Origin: UBA4055 sp964648295
GTDB taxonomy: Bacteria > UBA4055
DNA: 64,000 bases
Direction: 5' to 3'
NCBI GenBank assembly: GCA_964648295.1
Contig: CAZYNH010000007.1
Coordinates: forward strand, 68,333-132,332
Numbering within the stretch: the first letter of the stretch is position 1; every line of letters starts with the position of its first letter. Both the position numbers and the translations under genes were made by a program. The notes beneath the pieces are model-generated. The model made no database searches and was not told the origin of the DNA. It was given only the letters and a program-made list of their open reading frames with translations. Positions 1 through 8,140 of the stretch are shown here, in pieces.

Positions 1-684
1 CTTTTCCGCAAAACCGGTAAATACATTTTCCCGCGGTACGGGAAATATTTTTCCGTCCGTAACGGATATGATCTCGGGAGAGAGGCGGTATGCTTCCTCC
101 TTGTGGTGCGAACAGAAAATTATAGTCGAGCCTTTTTCCTTATTATACGAGTTCAGTATCGTCGAGAGCAGCTCCCTTCCCTCCGCATCGAGCCCCGCTG
201 ACGGTTCGTCGAGTATGTATACTGGCGTGTCCAGAACCAGATTCCGGGCGAGACGGACGCGCTGGGATTCGCCGCCGGAGAGGCCGTGCAGGCTCCTTTT
301 TGCAAGGTGGCCGATCTCGAGCCGCTCAAGAATTTCGTTTACCCGTTTTGTGATGTCGGCAGGCAAAACGCCTCTGATCTTGAGCGCATAAGCCGCGTTG
401 TCGAAGACGGTGCCGTGAAAAAGCCTTCCGTTCTGGAGCATGAAACTGATCTTTCTTACGCTTTCAAGAAGCATCCGCGGGTCGCTGTGATCGATCTTTT
501 TTCCGATAAAGGAGACAGATCCGCTTTCGGGTGCAAGCTGAAGCCCAGCCATCTTCAACAGAGTGGATTTCCCTGATCCGTTAGGACCTGTCAGGCAGTA
601 GATCCTGCCCTCATCGAACCTGAGAAGCCCCGAATCGAGGGAGAATGCGCCGAACGATATTTTCGCGTTATCTAAAAAAAGCAT
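1..684 (-). CDS. tupC: Tungstate ABC transporter ATP-binding protein (partial)
   Basis: This is the ATPase of a tungstate import system; it would sit on the cytoplasmic face of the TupB permease. The reading frame starts at 684 and runs off the left edge, so the C-terminus is missing. Visible motifs are a Walker A (GPNGSGKS), the ABC signature (LSGGE) and a Walker B with D-loop (YILDEPSAGLD), in the normal order and spacing. The start codon overlaps the tupB stop as TGATG, which indicates translational coupling. Assignment to tungstate rather than phosphate or molybdate rests on the neighbouring permease and binding protein, not on this subunit alone. Confidence 0.88.
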   Translation of the reverse strand, partial: MLFLDNAKISFGAFSLDSGLLRFDEGRIYCLTGPNGSGKSTLLKMAGLQLAPESGSVSFIGKKIDHSDPRMLLESVRKISFMLQNGRLFHGTVFDNAAYALKIRGVLPADITKRVNEILERLEIGHLAKRSLHGLSGGESQRVRLARNLVLDTPVYILDEPSAGLDAEGRELLSTILNSYNKEKGSTIIFCSHHKEEAYRLSPEIISVTDGKIFPVPRENVFTGFAEK

Positions 685-1385
685 CAGTCCGCACTCCTGT
701 ACAGTCTTGTGAATCTTGCGAAGGCGAAGTTTATCGCGAAAGCTACAGCGAGAAGAACCAGTCCGAGAGCTATGCTCAGGCCGAACTCACCCTTGCTCGT
801 CTCAAGCGCTATAGCTGTCGTGATCGTTCTGGTGTAATTGCGGATGTTGCCTCCGAGCATCATGGAAACGCCGACCTCGGCGAAAACCCTCGAAAATGCC
901 GTTATTACGCAGGCGGCCACTCCGAAACGGGCTTCGGAAACGAATATAAGTATCTTCTGGAATCTGTCGGCTCCGAGTGACGATGCTGTCTCCCGCACGC
1001 TTCTGTCAAGAGATTTTATCGTTGAAACCGTAAGCGAAATGATTACGGGCAGTATCAGAAAGGTCTGGCCGATAACAACGGCGGTCTGAGTAAACAGAAG
1101 GCCGAGACCGCCGAGAGGCCCCCTTCTCGAAAGGATCGAATAGACCATAAGCCCCACTACTACAGTAGGTACAGACATCAGGCTGTTCGAGACAGTAATA
1201 AGGAGCTCCCTGCCCCTGAACTTCTTTAGAACGAGAAAAAAAGCCGCGGGCACCCCGAGAAGAGATGCCAGCAGTGTCGATAATACACTTAATTTTATTG
1301 AAAGAAAAACGATACTCCAGAATTCACTGTCGCTCGATAAAATCAGCCTGAAAGCTTCAGATATGCCATCGAAAATGTAACCCAA
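684..1385 (-). CDS. tupB: Tungstate ABC transporter permease
   Basis: Inner-membrane permease of 233 residues with about five or six hydrophobic segments and a typical BPD-transporter cytoplasmic loop (ASSLGA, around residues 137-142) that contacts the ATPase. The segment reading FAEVGVSMMLGGNI followed by TRTITTAIAL is characteristic of TupB and closely related permeases. It lies 2 bp after the binding-protein gene and overlaps tupC, so the three genes form one operon in the order tupA-tupB-tupC. A WtpB or molybdate permease would be the alternative, but length and motif favour TupB. Confidence 0.88.
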   Translation of the reverse strand: MGYIFDGISEAFRLILSSDSEFWSIVFLSIKLSVLSTLLASLLGVPAAFFLVLKKFRGRELLITVSNSLMSVPTVVVGLMVYSILSRRGPLGGLGLLFTQTAVVIGQTFLILPVIISLTVSTIKSLDRSVRETASSLGADRFQKILIFVSEARFGVAACVITAFSRVFAEVGVSMMLGGNIRNYTRTITTAIALETSKGEFGLSIALGLVLLAVAFAINFAFARFTRLYRSAD

Positions 1386-1387
1386 TC

Positions 1388-2224
1388 CTATTTTGCCGTC
1401 CTCGGATTCTTAAAGTTCGGGAAATAAAGCTGTTCGCCGTTTATCTTATAATCCGCTATCATCTTCTGGCCTCTCTCGGAAGTAAAGTATTCTATCAGTT
1501 TCATGGTCAGGTCATATTTAACGTGCGGAAATTTTTCGGGATTTACGGCAATTATTCCATAAGGATTCAATAGCTGATCGTCACCATCCATAAGAAGAAC
1601 CAGCCTCGTTTTGTCTTTCTGGAAATTATAAGTCGCCCTGTCAACAAGGACATACCCGTTCTTTTCATCGGCCATTTTCAAAGTTGCTGCCATTCCCTGA
1701 CCGGACTCCATATACCATGTGTCTTTTGAACTGACAGGCGAGATATTTATTTTTTTCCAGAATCCTTTTTCCTTTTTGTGAGTGCCCGATTCATCCCCTC
1801 TCGAAACGAAAGGCTGTTTTGTATCAGCTATAAGCTTAAGTACCTCGGTCGCCGATTTAACGCCTCGGATCTTTGCCGGATCTTCTTTCGGGCCCATGAA
1901 CAAGAAATCGTTATACATCACATCCTGGCGGTTCACTCCCCATCCTTCGGCCACGAACTTATCCTCGTCGGCTCTTGCGTGGACAAGAATTATATCGGCA
2001 TTTCCGTCTTTAGCCACCTGAATAGCCTTCCCGGTCCCGAGGGAGAGGCAGTGAACTATGCAGTTGTTCTCCTTCTCGAACGGCTTCAGAATATAATCCA
2101 GCAGTCCCGTCTCGTAGGTGCTCGTTGTAGTCGAGAGTGTTAATTTTACCGGATCGGGTTTTTCCTGAGCTGTAACGGACACAATCATCACAAGTCCGAG
2201 TATCAGCGACATCATTTTTTTCAT
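1388..2224 (-). CDS. tupA: Tungstate-binding periplasmic protein
   Basis: Solute-binding protein of the tungstate ABC importer, exported by an N-terminal signal peptide (hydrophobic stretch ending near TAQE). TupA family features are the anion-binding start STTTST followed by GLLDYILKPFE, the GTGKA segment, LVHARADED and VMYNDFLFMGP. I place the start at 2224 because GGAG lies seven bases upstream; a GTG 15 bases further upstream would include the Shine-Dalgarno itself. The transcript carries a Moco/Tuco-like riboswitch. Tungstate uptake fits an anaerobe using tungsten-pterin aldehyde:ferredoxin oxidoreductases, though none is seen in this window. Confidence 0.9.
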   Translation of the reverse strand: MKKMMSLILGLVMIVSVTAQEKPDPVKLTLSTTTSTYETGLLDYILKPFEKENNCIVHCLSLGTGKAIQVAKDGNADIILVHARADEDKFVAEGWGVNRQDVMYNDFLFMGPKEDPAKIRGVKSATEVLKLIADTKQPFVSRGDESGTHKKEKGFWKKINISPVSSKDTWYMESGQGMAATLKMADEKNGYVLVDRATYNFQKDKTRLVLLMDGDDQLLNPYGIIAVNPEKFPHVKYDLTMKLIEYFTSERGQKMIADYKINGEQLYFPNFKNPRTAK

Positions 2225-2292
2225 TTGTTTCTCCTTCACATTTAGTTATTAACTATATGCGAATGGAATGAGTATTCATCTGCTGAAATTTT

Positions 2293-2384
2293 CTCCTTTC
2301 CAAACGCGGGAGGCTGAGCTCTTTCGGGCGCAACCCTTCGGTTCCGTTCCATAGGTCTGCGCCTTTAGGAATAGGAACTCGGAG
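2293..2384 (-). ncRNA. Moco/Tuco-type riboswitch upstream of tupABC
   Basis: On the minus strand the leader begins with CUCCGAG and ends with GCCUCCCG, four bases, then UGGAAAGGAG. This end is nearly identical to the 3' core of the Escherichia coli moaA Moco RNA as I recall it (GCCUCCCG...UGGAAAGGUG). The outer CUCC (2381-2384) can pair with GGAG (2293-2296) as P1. The segment between GCGCC and GCCUCCC is short and has no strong hairpin, which resembles the P3-lacking subclass proposed to sense the tungsten cofactor. Its position directly upstream of a tungstate importer supports this. About 60 bases separate it from the tupA Shine-Dalgarno, and small hairpins there could form a translational switch. 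Confidence 0.78.
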
Positions 2385-2405
2385 CGGTAACTTTTTACCG
2401 GGGTA

Positions 2406-2434
2406 AATTTAAGACAACAAGGCCTCTAAGTCAA
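2406..2434 (-). promoter_or_regulatory. Promoter of tupABC
   Basis: Reading the minus strand, TTGACT and TAAATT are separated by exactly 17 bases. The -10 element lies about 20 bases before the riboswitch core, so the RNA element would occupy the very start of the transcript. Confidence 0.7.
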
Positions 2435-2435
2435 T

Positions 2436-2463
2436 AAAAAAACCGGCGCTGAGGCCGGTTTTT
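2436..2463. terminator. Intrinsic terminator after rpoD
   Basis: AACCGGC (2441-2447) and GCCGGTT (2454-2460) form a 7-bp stem with a six-base loop. The minus-strand transcript of rpoD runs into at least five U residues after it. It separates rpoD from the tup promoter. Confidence 0.85.
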
Positions 2464-2468
2464 AAATT

Positions 2469-3326
2469 CTATCTGTCGAGATACATTTTAAGTGTCTTCG
2501 ACCTCGATTTGTGCCTTAATCTCTGAAGAGCTTTCTCCTTGATCTGCCTTATTCTTTCCCTGGTCAGAGAAAGTTCCTGGCCTATCTCCTCAAGCGTAAG
2601 CGGTTCATAACGGTCTATCCCGAAATACATCGTAATGACCTCTTTTTCTCTCTGCGACAGGGTTGCGAGAGCTCTTTCGATCTCGACCGAAAGAGAAAAA
2701 TCGGTGATCTCGGAGTCAGGCTGCGGCGACTGGTCGCTTTTTAAAACGTCGATGAGTCTGTTGTCCTCGCCGTCCTTAATAGGCGAGTCAATGGAAAGAT
2801 GCTGGCCGGAGATCTTTAAAGTGTTGTAGATCTCGTCTTCAGTTGTGTCCATAATGCCCGCTATCTCTTCCATGGTCGGTTCCCTTTCGAACTTGTTCTG
2901 GAGAGCCGATCTTGTTTTGTGTATCTTGTTCAGAACGGATATTTTGTTAGACGGCAGCCTGACTACCCTGGACTGTTCGGCCAGTGCCTGAAGTATTGAC
3001 TGTCTTATCCACCATACCGCATAAGATATGAACTTGTATCCTTTTGTTTCATCGAACCTGGAGGCCGCCTTGATAAGACCGAGATTCCCCTCGTTGATAA
3101 GGTCATTAAAGCTTAAACCCTGGTTCTTGTACTGCTTGGCGACAGATACTACGAACCTGAGATTCGACTTTATCATCTTTTCTTTTGCTTTCTGGGCTTT
3201 GATGCCTTTTGTTTTCATGATCCTGGTCAGTTCGACCTCTTCTTCAGCGGTGAGAAGGTTTTCCCTGCTGATTTCCTTGAGATATTCGTTGAGTGATTTG
3301 TTGGAGCGATATCCTACATACATCAT
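2469..3326 (-). CDS. rpoD: Housekeeping RNA polymerase sigma factor (sigma-70)
   Basis: Sigma-70 of 285 residues without the long acidic N-terminal region of proteobacterial RpoD; this compact form is usual in Bacteroidota and relatives. Region 1.2 is seen at residues 10-45 (SLNEYLKEISRENLLTAEEE), region 2 with the core-binding and -10 melting helix GNLGLIKAASRFD then WWIRQSI, region 3 around SVLNKIHKTR, and region 4 with the -35-reading helix LTRERIRQIKEKAL near the C-terminus. The many TTGACA/TAAATT promoters here fit recognition by such a factor. Start is one of two adjacent ATGs; GAAGG lies upstream. Confidence 0.92.
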   Translation of the reverse strand: MMYVGYRSNKSLNEYLKEISRENLLTAEEEVELTRIMKTKGIKAQKAKEKMIKSNLRFVVSVAKQYKNQGLSFNDLINEGNLGLIKAASRFDETKGYKFISYAVWWIRQSILQALAEQSRVVRLPSNKISVLNKIHKTRSALQNKFEREPTMEEIAGIMDTTEDEIYNTLKISGQHLSIDSPIKDGEDNRLIDVLKSDQSPQPDSEITDFSLSVEIERALATLSQREKEVITMYFGIDRYEPLTLEEIGQELSLTRERIRQIKEKALQRLRHKSRSKTLKMYLDR

Positions 3327-3398
3327 AATACGATTACCTTCCTTTTGGAAAATTTATAGCTATTTTAAAGTGTTTGTGCCTGCGGCAGCGAACTTCCA

Positions 3399-3427
3399 AA
3401 TATAACAAAAAAAAATAAAATATGCAA
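3399..3427 (-). promoter_or_regulatory. Promoter of rpoD
   Basis: Minus-strand TTGCAT, a 17-base T-rich spacer and TATATT, located about 75 bases upstream of the rpoD start. Confidence 0.6.
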
Positions 3428-3472
3428 CATAAATATTTAAAAACTTTAATAAAAATAATAAGATTATTTCTG

Positions 3473-3501
3473 TTGACTATGAAAGAGAAAATTCTTAAAT
3501 T
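3473..3501 (+). promoter_or_regulatory. Promoter of ppdK
   Basis: TTGACT, 17 bases, TAAATT, about 50 bases before the ppdK start; AAGGCGG serves as the ribosome binding site. Confidence 0.7.
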
Positions 3502-3550
3502 CCGCACGCATTGAAACCGATAGCGAAAACATTAAGATAAGGCGGAAAAA

Positions 3551-6250
3551 ATGACAAAAAAATTCGTTTACGACTTCAGCGAAGGCGATGCCTCGATGAA
3601 GGAAGTTCTCGGCGGAAAGGGCGCGAACCTTGCCGAGATGACAAAGATCGGCATACCGGTACCTCCGGGATTTACGATCTCAACTGAAGCCTGCCAGGAT
3701 TATTACAAAGACGGGAAGAACAGGATGTCGGATGAGATAATAGCCGAATATAAAGAGCATCTTAAAGCAGTTGAGGCCAAGATGGGCAAGAAGCTGGGCG
3801 ACAATGACGACCCGCTGCTTCTGTCAGTAAGGTCCGGTGCGGCTGCATCCATGCCCGGCATGATGGATACGGTTCTCAACCTGGGTCTGAACGATGTTTC
3901 TGTTGAAGGTCTTATCAAAAAAACAGGGAACAGAAGGTTCGGATACGATTCATACAGAAGGTTCATCCAGATGTTCGGCGATGTTGTCATGGGAGTTCCG
4001 GGAGATGTTTTTGAAAAAGAACTCCATGCGGTAAAAGAGGCTAAAGGCGCGAAAGTTGACACCGACCTTACCGCCGACGACCTAAAAGAAGTTATTGTAA
4101 GGTTCGAGAAAGCCGTTGAAAAAGCAAAAGGCAAAAAATTCCCGCAGAACCCGCATGAACAGCTTCACATGTCGATAGAAGCCGTATTCAGGTCATGGAA
4201 CAACGACAGGGCGATCCTGTACAGAAAACTCAACGACCTTAAAAACCTTGCCGGAACAGCAGTCAATGTTCAGGTCATGGTATTCGGCAATAAAGGCGAA
4301 ACAAGCGGCACGGGCGTATGTTTCACAAGAAATCCGAGCACGGGCGAGAACAAGTTCTACGGCGAATATCTGATGAACGCTCAGGGAGAGGATGTAGTTG
4401 CAGGGATCAGAACGCCCCAGCCGATCGAGACATTAAAAGATCAGAATAAGGCTGTATACGAAGAACTTGTATCATACAGGGACAGACTGGAAAAACACTA
4501 TTCAGATATGCAGGATATGGAGTTCACTATAGAAGAAGGAAAGCTCTGGATGCTCCAGACCAGGAACGGGAAGAGAACCGCGGCGGCAGCCGTCAAAATG
4601 GCAGTCGATATGTGCGGGGAAGGCCTGATAGACAAGGAAAAGGCAGTCCTAAGGGTAAAACCCTCTCAGCTTGACCAGCTTCTTCATCCGCAGCTCGACA
4701 TGAAGGTTGTAAAAGGAATGAAATCTTTGGCCAAAGGGCTTCCCGCATCGCCGGGAGCGGCTGTCGGTAAGATAGTATTCGACGCGCATCTCGCCCACGA
4801 AAAGAACGAGGAAGGCGAAAAAGTGATACTGGTAAGGAACGAGACATCACCCGAAGACCTTATCGGGATGAACGCGTCGCAGGGTATCCTTACCGCGAGA
4901 GGAGGAATGACTTCGCACGCCGCGGTAGTAGCAAGGGGAATGGGAAAATGCTGCGTGGCCGGCTGCTCTGATGCAAAGATAAACGAAGATGAGAAGACGC
5001 TTGTTTTCGGCGATAAAACATTTAAAGAAGGCGATGTGATCACCCTGAACGGAAGCGAGGGCACCGTTTACGAGGGCGCTATTCCTGTAGTTGACCCTGA
5101 GCTGTCAGGTGATTTCGGAACGCTGATGGAATGGGCGGACGAATTCAGAGAACTTCTGATTAAGACCAATGCCGACACTCCTCACGACACGGCAGTAGCT
5201 GTAAAATTCGGCGCGGAAGGAATAGGGCTCTGCAGGACAGAGCACATGTTCTTTGAAGCCGGAAGGATAAAGGCCGTAAGGGAAATGATAGTAGCTAAAA
5301 CGACAGCCGACAGGGAAAAAGCGCTCGCAAAGATAGAGCCTTTCCAGCAGAAGGATTTCGAGGAAATGTTCGCGGTGCTTGAAGGCAGACCGATGATTAT
5401 CAGGCTTCTCGATCCTCCGCTGCACGAGTTCCTTCCGAGAGAGGAAGAGGATATCGCCGGAGTGGCGAAAGAAATTGGAGTAACAGTTGATCAGCTGAAG
5501 CATACAATAGAAAGCCTCCACGAATTCAACCCGATGCTCGGATTCAGAGGCTGCAGGCTCGCGATAGTTTATCCCGAGATAGCTAAAATGCAGGCGAGAG
5601 CTATTTTCAAAGCCGCTTTAAAGGTTCAGGGTTCAAAACCGTGGGTAGAAGTTCCTCTGACCGGAAAGCTGAACGAATACACTATCGTTAAAGATATAAT
5701 AGAGGCTGTTGCCGTAGAGCTCGGCGCAAAAGGCAAAGTTGACTATAAGATCGGAACAATGATAGAAGTGCCGAGAGCCGCACTGACAGCCGACGAATTC
5801 GCGCCTTACTGCGATTTCATGAGCTTCGGCACCAACGACCTTACCCAGATGACCTGCGGATTCTCAAGAGACGACGCCGGAAGCTTCTTAACAAAATATG
5901 TTGATATGAATATTTATGAAAAAGACCCGTTCCAGACGATTGACAGGGACGGCGTCGGCAAACTTATGCAGCACTGCGTAATAACCGCGAAAGAAGCTAA
6001 TCCTGAGATCCACATCGGTATCTGCGGAGAGCACGGCGGGGATCCGGATTCGGTAGAGTTCTGCCACATGATAGGGCTTGACGAAGTCAGCTGCTCGCCT
6101 TACAGGGTGCCGATCGCAAGACTGGCTGCCGCTCACGCCGCGATAGAATATCCTTATGAGGAATGCGGCTGCGGATGCGGGGACGAGGAGTGCGAATGCG
6201 AAGAGGACGATCACGGCCATGACTGCGGCTGCGGGCACGACCGCCACTAG
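3551..6250 (+). CDS. ppdK: Pyruvate, phosphate dikinase with metal-binding-like tail
   Basis: Interconverts pyruvate, ATP and phosphate with phosphoenolpyruvate, AMP and pyrophosphate in the cytoplasm, common in anaerobes with pyrophosphate-linked glycolysis. The N-terminal ATP-grasp domain starts with GGKGANLAEM and includes SVRSGAAASMPGMMDT; the phosphohistidine domain carries GGMTSHAAVVARGMG with the catalytic His at residue 456; the C-terminal TIM barrel ends with CGEHGGD, whose Cys is the usual acid. Length 899 is slightly above the normal 870-880. The excess is a final 30-residue tail holding seven Cys, four His and many acidic residues, which is not part of the family fold. Monocistronic, with its own promoter and terminator. 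Confidence 0.95.
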   Translation: MTKKFVYDFSEGDASMKEVLGGKGANLAEMTKIGIPVPPGFTISTEACQDYYKDGKNRMSDEIIAEYKEHLKAVEAKMGKKLGDNDDPLLLSVRSGAAASMPGMMDTVLNLGLNDVSVEGLIKKTGNRRFGYDSYRRFIQMFGDVVMGVPGDVFEKELHAVKEAKGAKVDTDLTADDLKEVIVRFEKAVEKAKGKKFPQNPHEQLHMSIEAVFRSWNNDRAILYRKLNDLKNLAGTAVNVQVMVFGNKGETSGTGVCFTRNPSTGENKFYGEYLMNAQGEDVVAGIRTPQPIETLKDQNKAVYEELVSYRDRLEKHYSDMQDMEFTIEEGKLWMLQTRNGKRTAAAAVKMAVDMCGEGLIDKEKAVLRVKPSQLDQLLHPQLDMKVVKGMKSLAKGLPASPGAAVGKIVFDAHLAHEKNEEGEKVILVRNETSPEDLIGMNASQGILTARGGMTSHAAVVARGMGKCCVAGCSDAKINEDEKTLVFGDKTFKEGDVITLNGSEGTVYEGAIPVVDPELSGDFGTLMEWADEFRELLIKTNADTPHDTAVAVKFGAEGIGLCRTEHMFFEAGRIKAVREMIVAKTTADREKALAKIEPFQQKDFEEMFAVLEGRPMIIRLLDPPLHEFLPREEEDIAGVAKEIGVTVDQLKHTIESLHEFNPMLGFRGCRLAIVYPEIAKMQARAIFKAALKVQGSKPWVEVPLTGKLNEYTIVKDIIEAVAVELGAKGKVDYKIGTMIEVPRAALTADEFAPYCDFMSFGTNDLTQMTCGFSRDDAGSFLTKYVDMNIYEKDPFQTIDRDGVGKLMQHCVITAKEANPEIHIGICGEHGGDPDSVEFCHMIGLDEVSCSPYRVPIARLAAAHAAIEYPYEECGCGCGDEECECEEDDHGHDCGCGHDRH

Positions 6251-6270
6251 ACTGATCTATTAATAAATAA

Positions 6271-6298
6271 AAAAGGCCGCGCGAAGCGGCTTTTTTTA
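6271..6298. terminator. Intrinsic terminator between ppdK and a convergent gene
   Basis: GCCGC (6276-6280), loop GCGAA, GCGGC (6286-6290), flanked by A-rich sequence upstream and seven T downstream. It can serve both the ppdK transcript and the convergent unit that ends at 6299. Confidence 0.85.
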
Positions 6299-6760
6299 TT
6301 ATTTCGTTTTGACAGGTATCTGCGGTGCCTTAATATCCTTCTTTATTGGCGTTTCGTCTTTAACAGGTTCGCCTTCTTTTACCTTAGTCTCTTCGGGAAC
6401 TTCCTTTTTCAATTGATCCTTACTTCCTACAGTTATCGAATGATCCTTGTTCCCGAGTTTGTTGCATTTTGTTTTGATCGTTATCTTGTCGCCGTCTTTT
6501 GCCTCAGGTATCTTGAACATCAGGTCTCCGGACGCAATGTTATCCTGAAGAGAAAGCGTCTGGGTTATCACCGTTTTCCCGTTAAGCTCGATCTTTACCT
6601 CGGAGATGTAGTGGTCCTTACCGTCTTTGACCGGGTGGAGGTAAGTAAGAGCTAAGTTCTTTGCTGAAGGGCTGAACTTGGCCCTGATCTCGGTGACGGG
6701 GTGGGAGTAGAGCGCTGAGGTTAAAGCGATACAGATAATAACAGCTGTCAGTTTTTTCAT
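6299..6760 (-). CDS. Secreted superoxide-reductase-like (desulfoferrodoxin-fold) protein
   Basis: 153-residue exported protein: a signal peptide of about 19 residues, one small domain, and a Lys/Glu/Pro-rich tail. The domain reads HPVKDGKDHYISEVKI, then LNGK, a GD-rich strand and KCNKLG, which matches the layout of the superoxide reductase iron site (HPxxxxHYI ... CNxHG). One expected ligand is altered: the His after Cys-Asn is replaced (CNKLG), so iron may be bound differently or not at all. I infer a periplasmic redox or metal role rather than proven superoxide reduction. It follows a 59-residue membrane protein by 19 bases, suggesting a two-gene operon. Confidence 0.6.
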   Translation of the reverse strand: MKKLTAVIICIALTSALYSHPVTEIRAKFSPSAKNLALTYLHPVKDGKDHYISEVKIELNGKTVITQTLSLQDNIASGDLMFKIPEAKDGDKITIKTKCNKLGNKDHSITVGSKDQLKKEVPEETKVKEGEPVKDETPIKKDIKAPQIPVKTK

Positions 6761-6779
6761 GTTCGTCTCCTTATAAAAG

Positions 6780-6959
6780 TTAGGTTTTCAAATAAATTAC
6801 TATGCCTGCGTGCAAAGTGGCGAAAACGAGTGCGGTAAAGGCTATCCTTTTATGCCATTTCGGATGGAGTTTTATTCTCCTTATGCCGGTAAGTACAGCA
6901 AGAAGTATCAGAACATAGGTAACTATGCCGAACGGCATTACCAGATCATAAAGTCCCAT
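6780..6959 (-). CDS. Small two-helix membrane protein
   Basis: A 59-residue frame with a clear ribosome binding site (CGGAG, eight bases before ATG). It has two predicted membrane helices: one at about residues 8-26 and one at 39-57, joined by a basic loop RRIKLHPKWHKR. His residues at 32, 36 and 50 are placed so that a haem or metal at the membrane edge is conceivable, but this is speculation. It precedes the superoxide-reductase-like gene by 19 bases in the same direction, so the two are probably co-transcribed. I do not recognise a named family. Confidence 0.6.
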   Translation of the reverse strand: MGLYDLVMPFGIVTYVLILLAVLTGIRRIKLHPKWHKRIAFTALVFATLHAGIVIYLKT

Positions 6960-7027
6960 TACTTTTCTCCGTTATTTGAACGATATTAAAATATAACACG
7001 CAAATGTGATGTAAAACAAGAAAAAAA

Positions 7028-8038
7028 TTATTCGAGTTTTCCGAAAACTGTTATCTCATTTCTGTCGTGATAGAGGTGTTTTATATCTGATCTGAGACAT
7101 CTTTTATTAAGTATAGATTCACCTGAATTGAGTTTTTTAAGAAGTTCATGCGGCTTTACGCGGCCGAATTTTAAGTTCACTATAAATCTTCTGCACCACC
7201 CGTTCATAATCCACTTTTCTACTTGTTTCAGGACCATATTCGGATGCTCCACCATGTCGCAGAACAGCCAGTCGTATTTTCTGTCCGGTTCAAAAGTGAA
7301 CGCATCGACGGAGAGCCGCCTGATGTTCGCGTTGTTCCGGGCTCCGGCTTTCAGTTCGCCGTTATCAACGGCGGTAACCCTTGCCCCGCGCTTTGCCGCG
7401 CTGTAGCTCCACCCGCCCGGCGCTGCGCCCAGGTCGCATACCGTTTCGCCGGTTCCCGGCTCACAGCCGAAAGCGCGGTACGCCTCCTCGATCTTGAGAT
7501 ACGATCTCGACGGCGCCGCCGGATCATCCGAAACGCGCCTCTGCCCGAACCAGATGAACTCCGTGGAAAGCCACACTTTCCCGAAACCGGAGAAATAGAG
7601 AAAGAGCCCTTCATATCTTCCGCGCTCCGCGGGCAGGTCGAACCGGGACAGCCTGGCTATTTTACCGCCGATCTTTTTCAGGTCGATAAGCACACGGCCG
7701 CATACGGCGGATTCTCTTTTTCCCAATCCCTTCACAGACGGGTCAGACGCTGATAAAAAATGCCAGCTGTACCCGAATTTCTTATTCCTATTTATATTGA
7801 AGAACCTTTCGGCTATATCTTTTCCGAGACCGTTCACCGAAGTCCCCTCCAGCATCTGAGGCGTGATCAGGCAGAAATGCGGAAAGCAGTGATCTTTAAC
7901 TTCACCGGTTTTCCCGTCATCTTTTACGGCCATGACCGATCCGGGAAGTATTTCAAGGATACGGAATCCTTTATCTGAAAGTTCGTCAGAGAGATGATCT
8001 TCGTAACCGCCGCTGCAACTGAATATGAATTTAGCCAT
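7028..8038 (-). CDS. rlmM: 23S rRNA 2'-O-ribose C2498 methyltransferase-like protein
   Basis: SAM-dependent methyltransferase of the RlmM/YgdE type, which methylates the ribose of C2498 in 23S rRNA. The N-terminal half (residues 1-170) is a THUMP-like RNA-binding region; the Rossmann domain begins with SRSYLKIEEA and carries the SAM motif CDLGAAPGGWSY, then AVDNG, and CDMVEHP. The conserved C-terminal IKHLYHDRNEITVF is close to the E. coli sequence. Length 336 is slightly shorter than the 366 of E. coli. Catalytic lysines fit the K-D-K-E arrangement (NLKFGR for the late Lys). The gene is alone on this strand. Confidence 0.85.
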   Translation of the reverse strand: MAKFIFSCSGGYEDHLSDELSDKGFRILEILPGSVMAVKDDGKTGEVKDHCFPHFCLITPQMLEGTSVNGLGKDIAERFFNINRNKKFGYSWHFLSASDPSVKGLGKRESAVCGRVLIDLKKIGGKIARLSRFDLPAERGRYEGLFLYFSGFGKVWLSTEFIWFGQRRVSDDPAAPSRSYLKIEEAYRAFGCEPGTGETVCDLGAAPGGWSYSAAKRGARVTAVDNGELKAGARNNANIRRLSVDAFTFEPDRKYDWLFCDMVEHPNMVLKQVEKWIMNGWCRRFIVNLKFGRVKPHELLKKLNSGESILNKRCLRSDIKHLYHDRNEITVFGKLE

Positions 8039-8081
8039 ATACCCTCTTTATGATGCTTACCCGTAATTTACGTAAAATCAC

Positions 8082-8110
8082 TTGATTTGGAAAGTTAAAT
8101 TGGTTACTAT
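8082..8110 (+). promoter_or_regulatory. Promoter of the GumN-family gene
   Basis: TTGATT, 17 bases, TACTAT; the start codon follows 30 bases later. Confidence 0.6.
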
Positions 8111-8140
8111 GTTAAAAAAACAGTATGCGGGGTGTTAATA

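Noticed and set aside
2225..2292. Rho-independent attenuator inside the tup leader
   Set aside because: The palindromes (for example TAGTTAATAACTA) are A/T-rich and not followed by a T run; translational control is more likely.
4593..5521. Several minus-strand frames inside ppdK
   Set aside because: Shadows of a strongly conserved gene on the other strand; no ribosome sites or family motifs.
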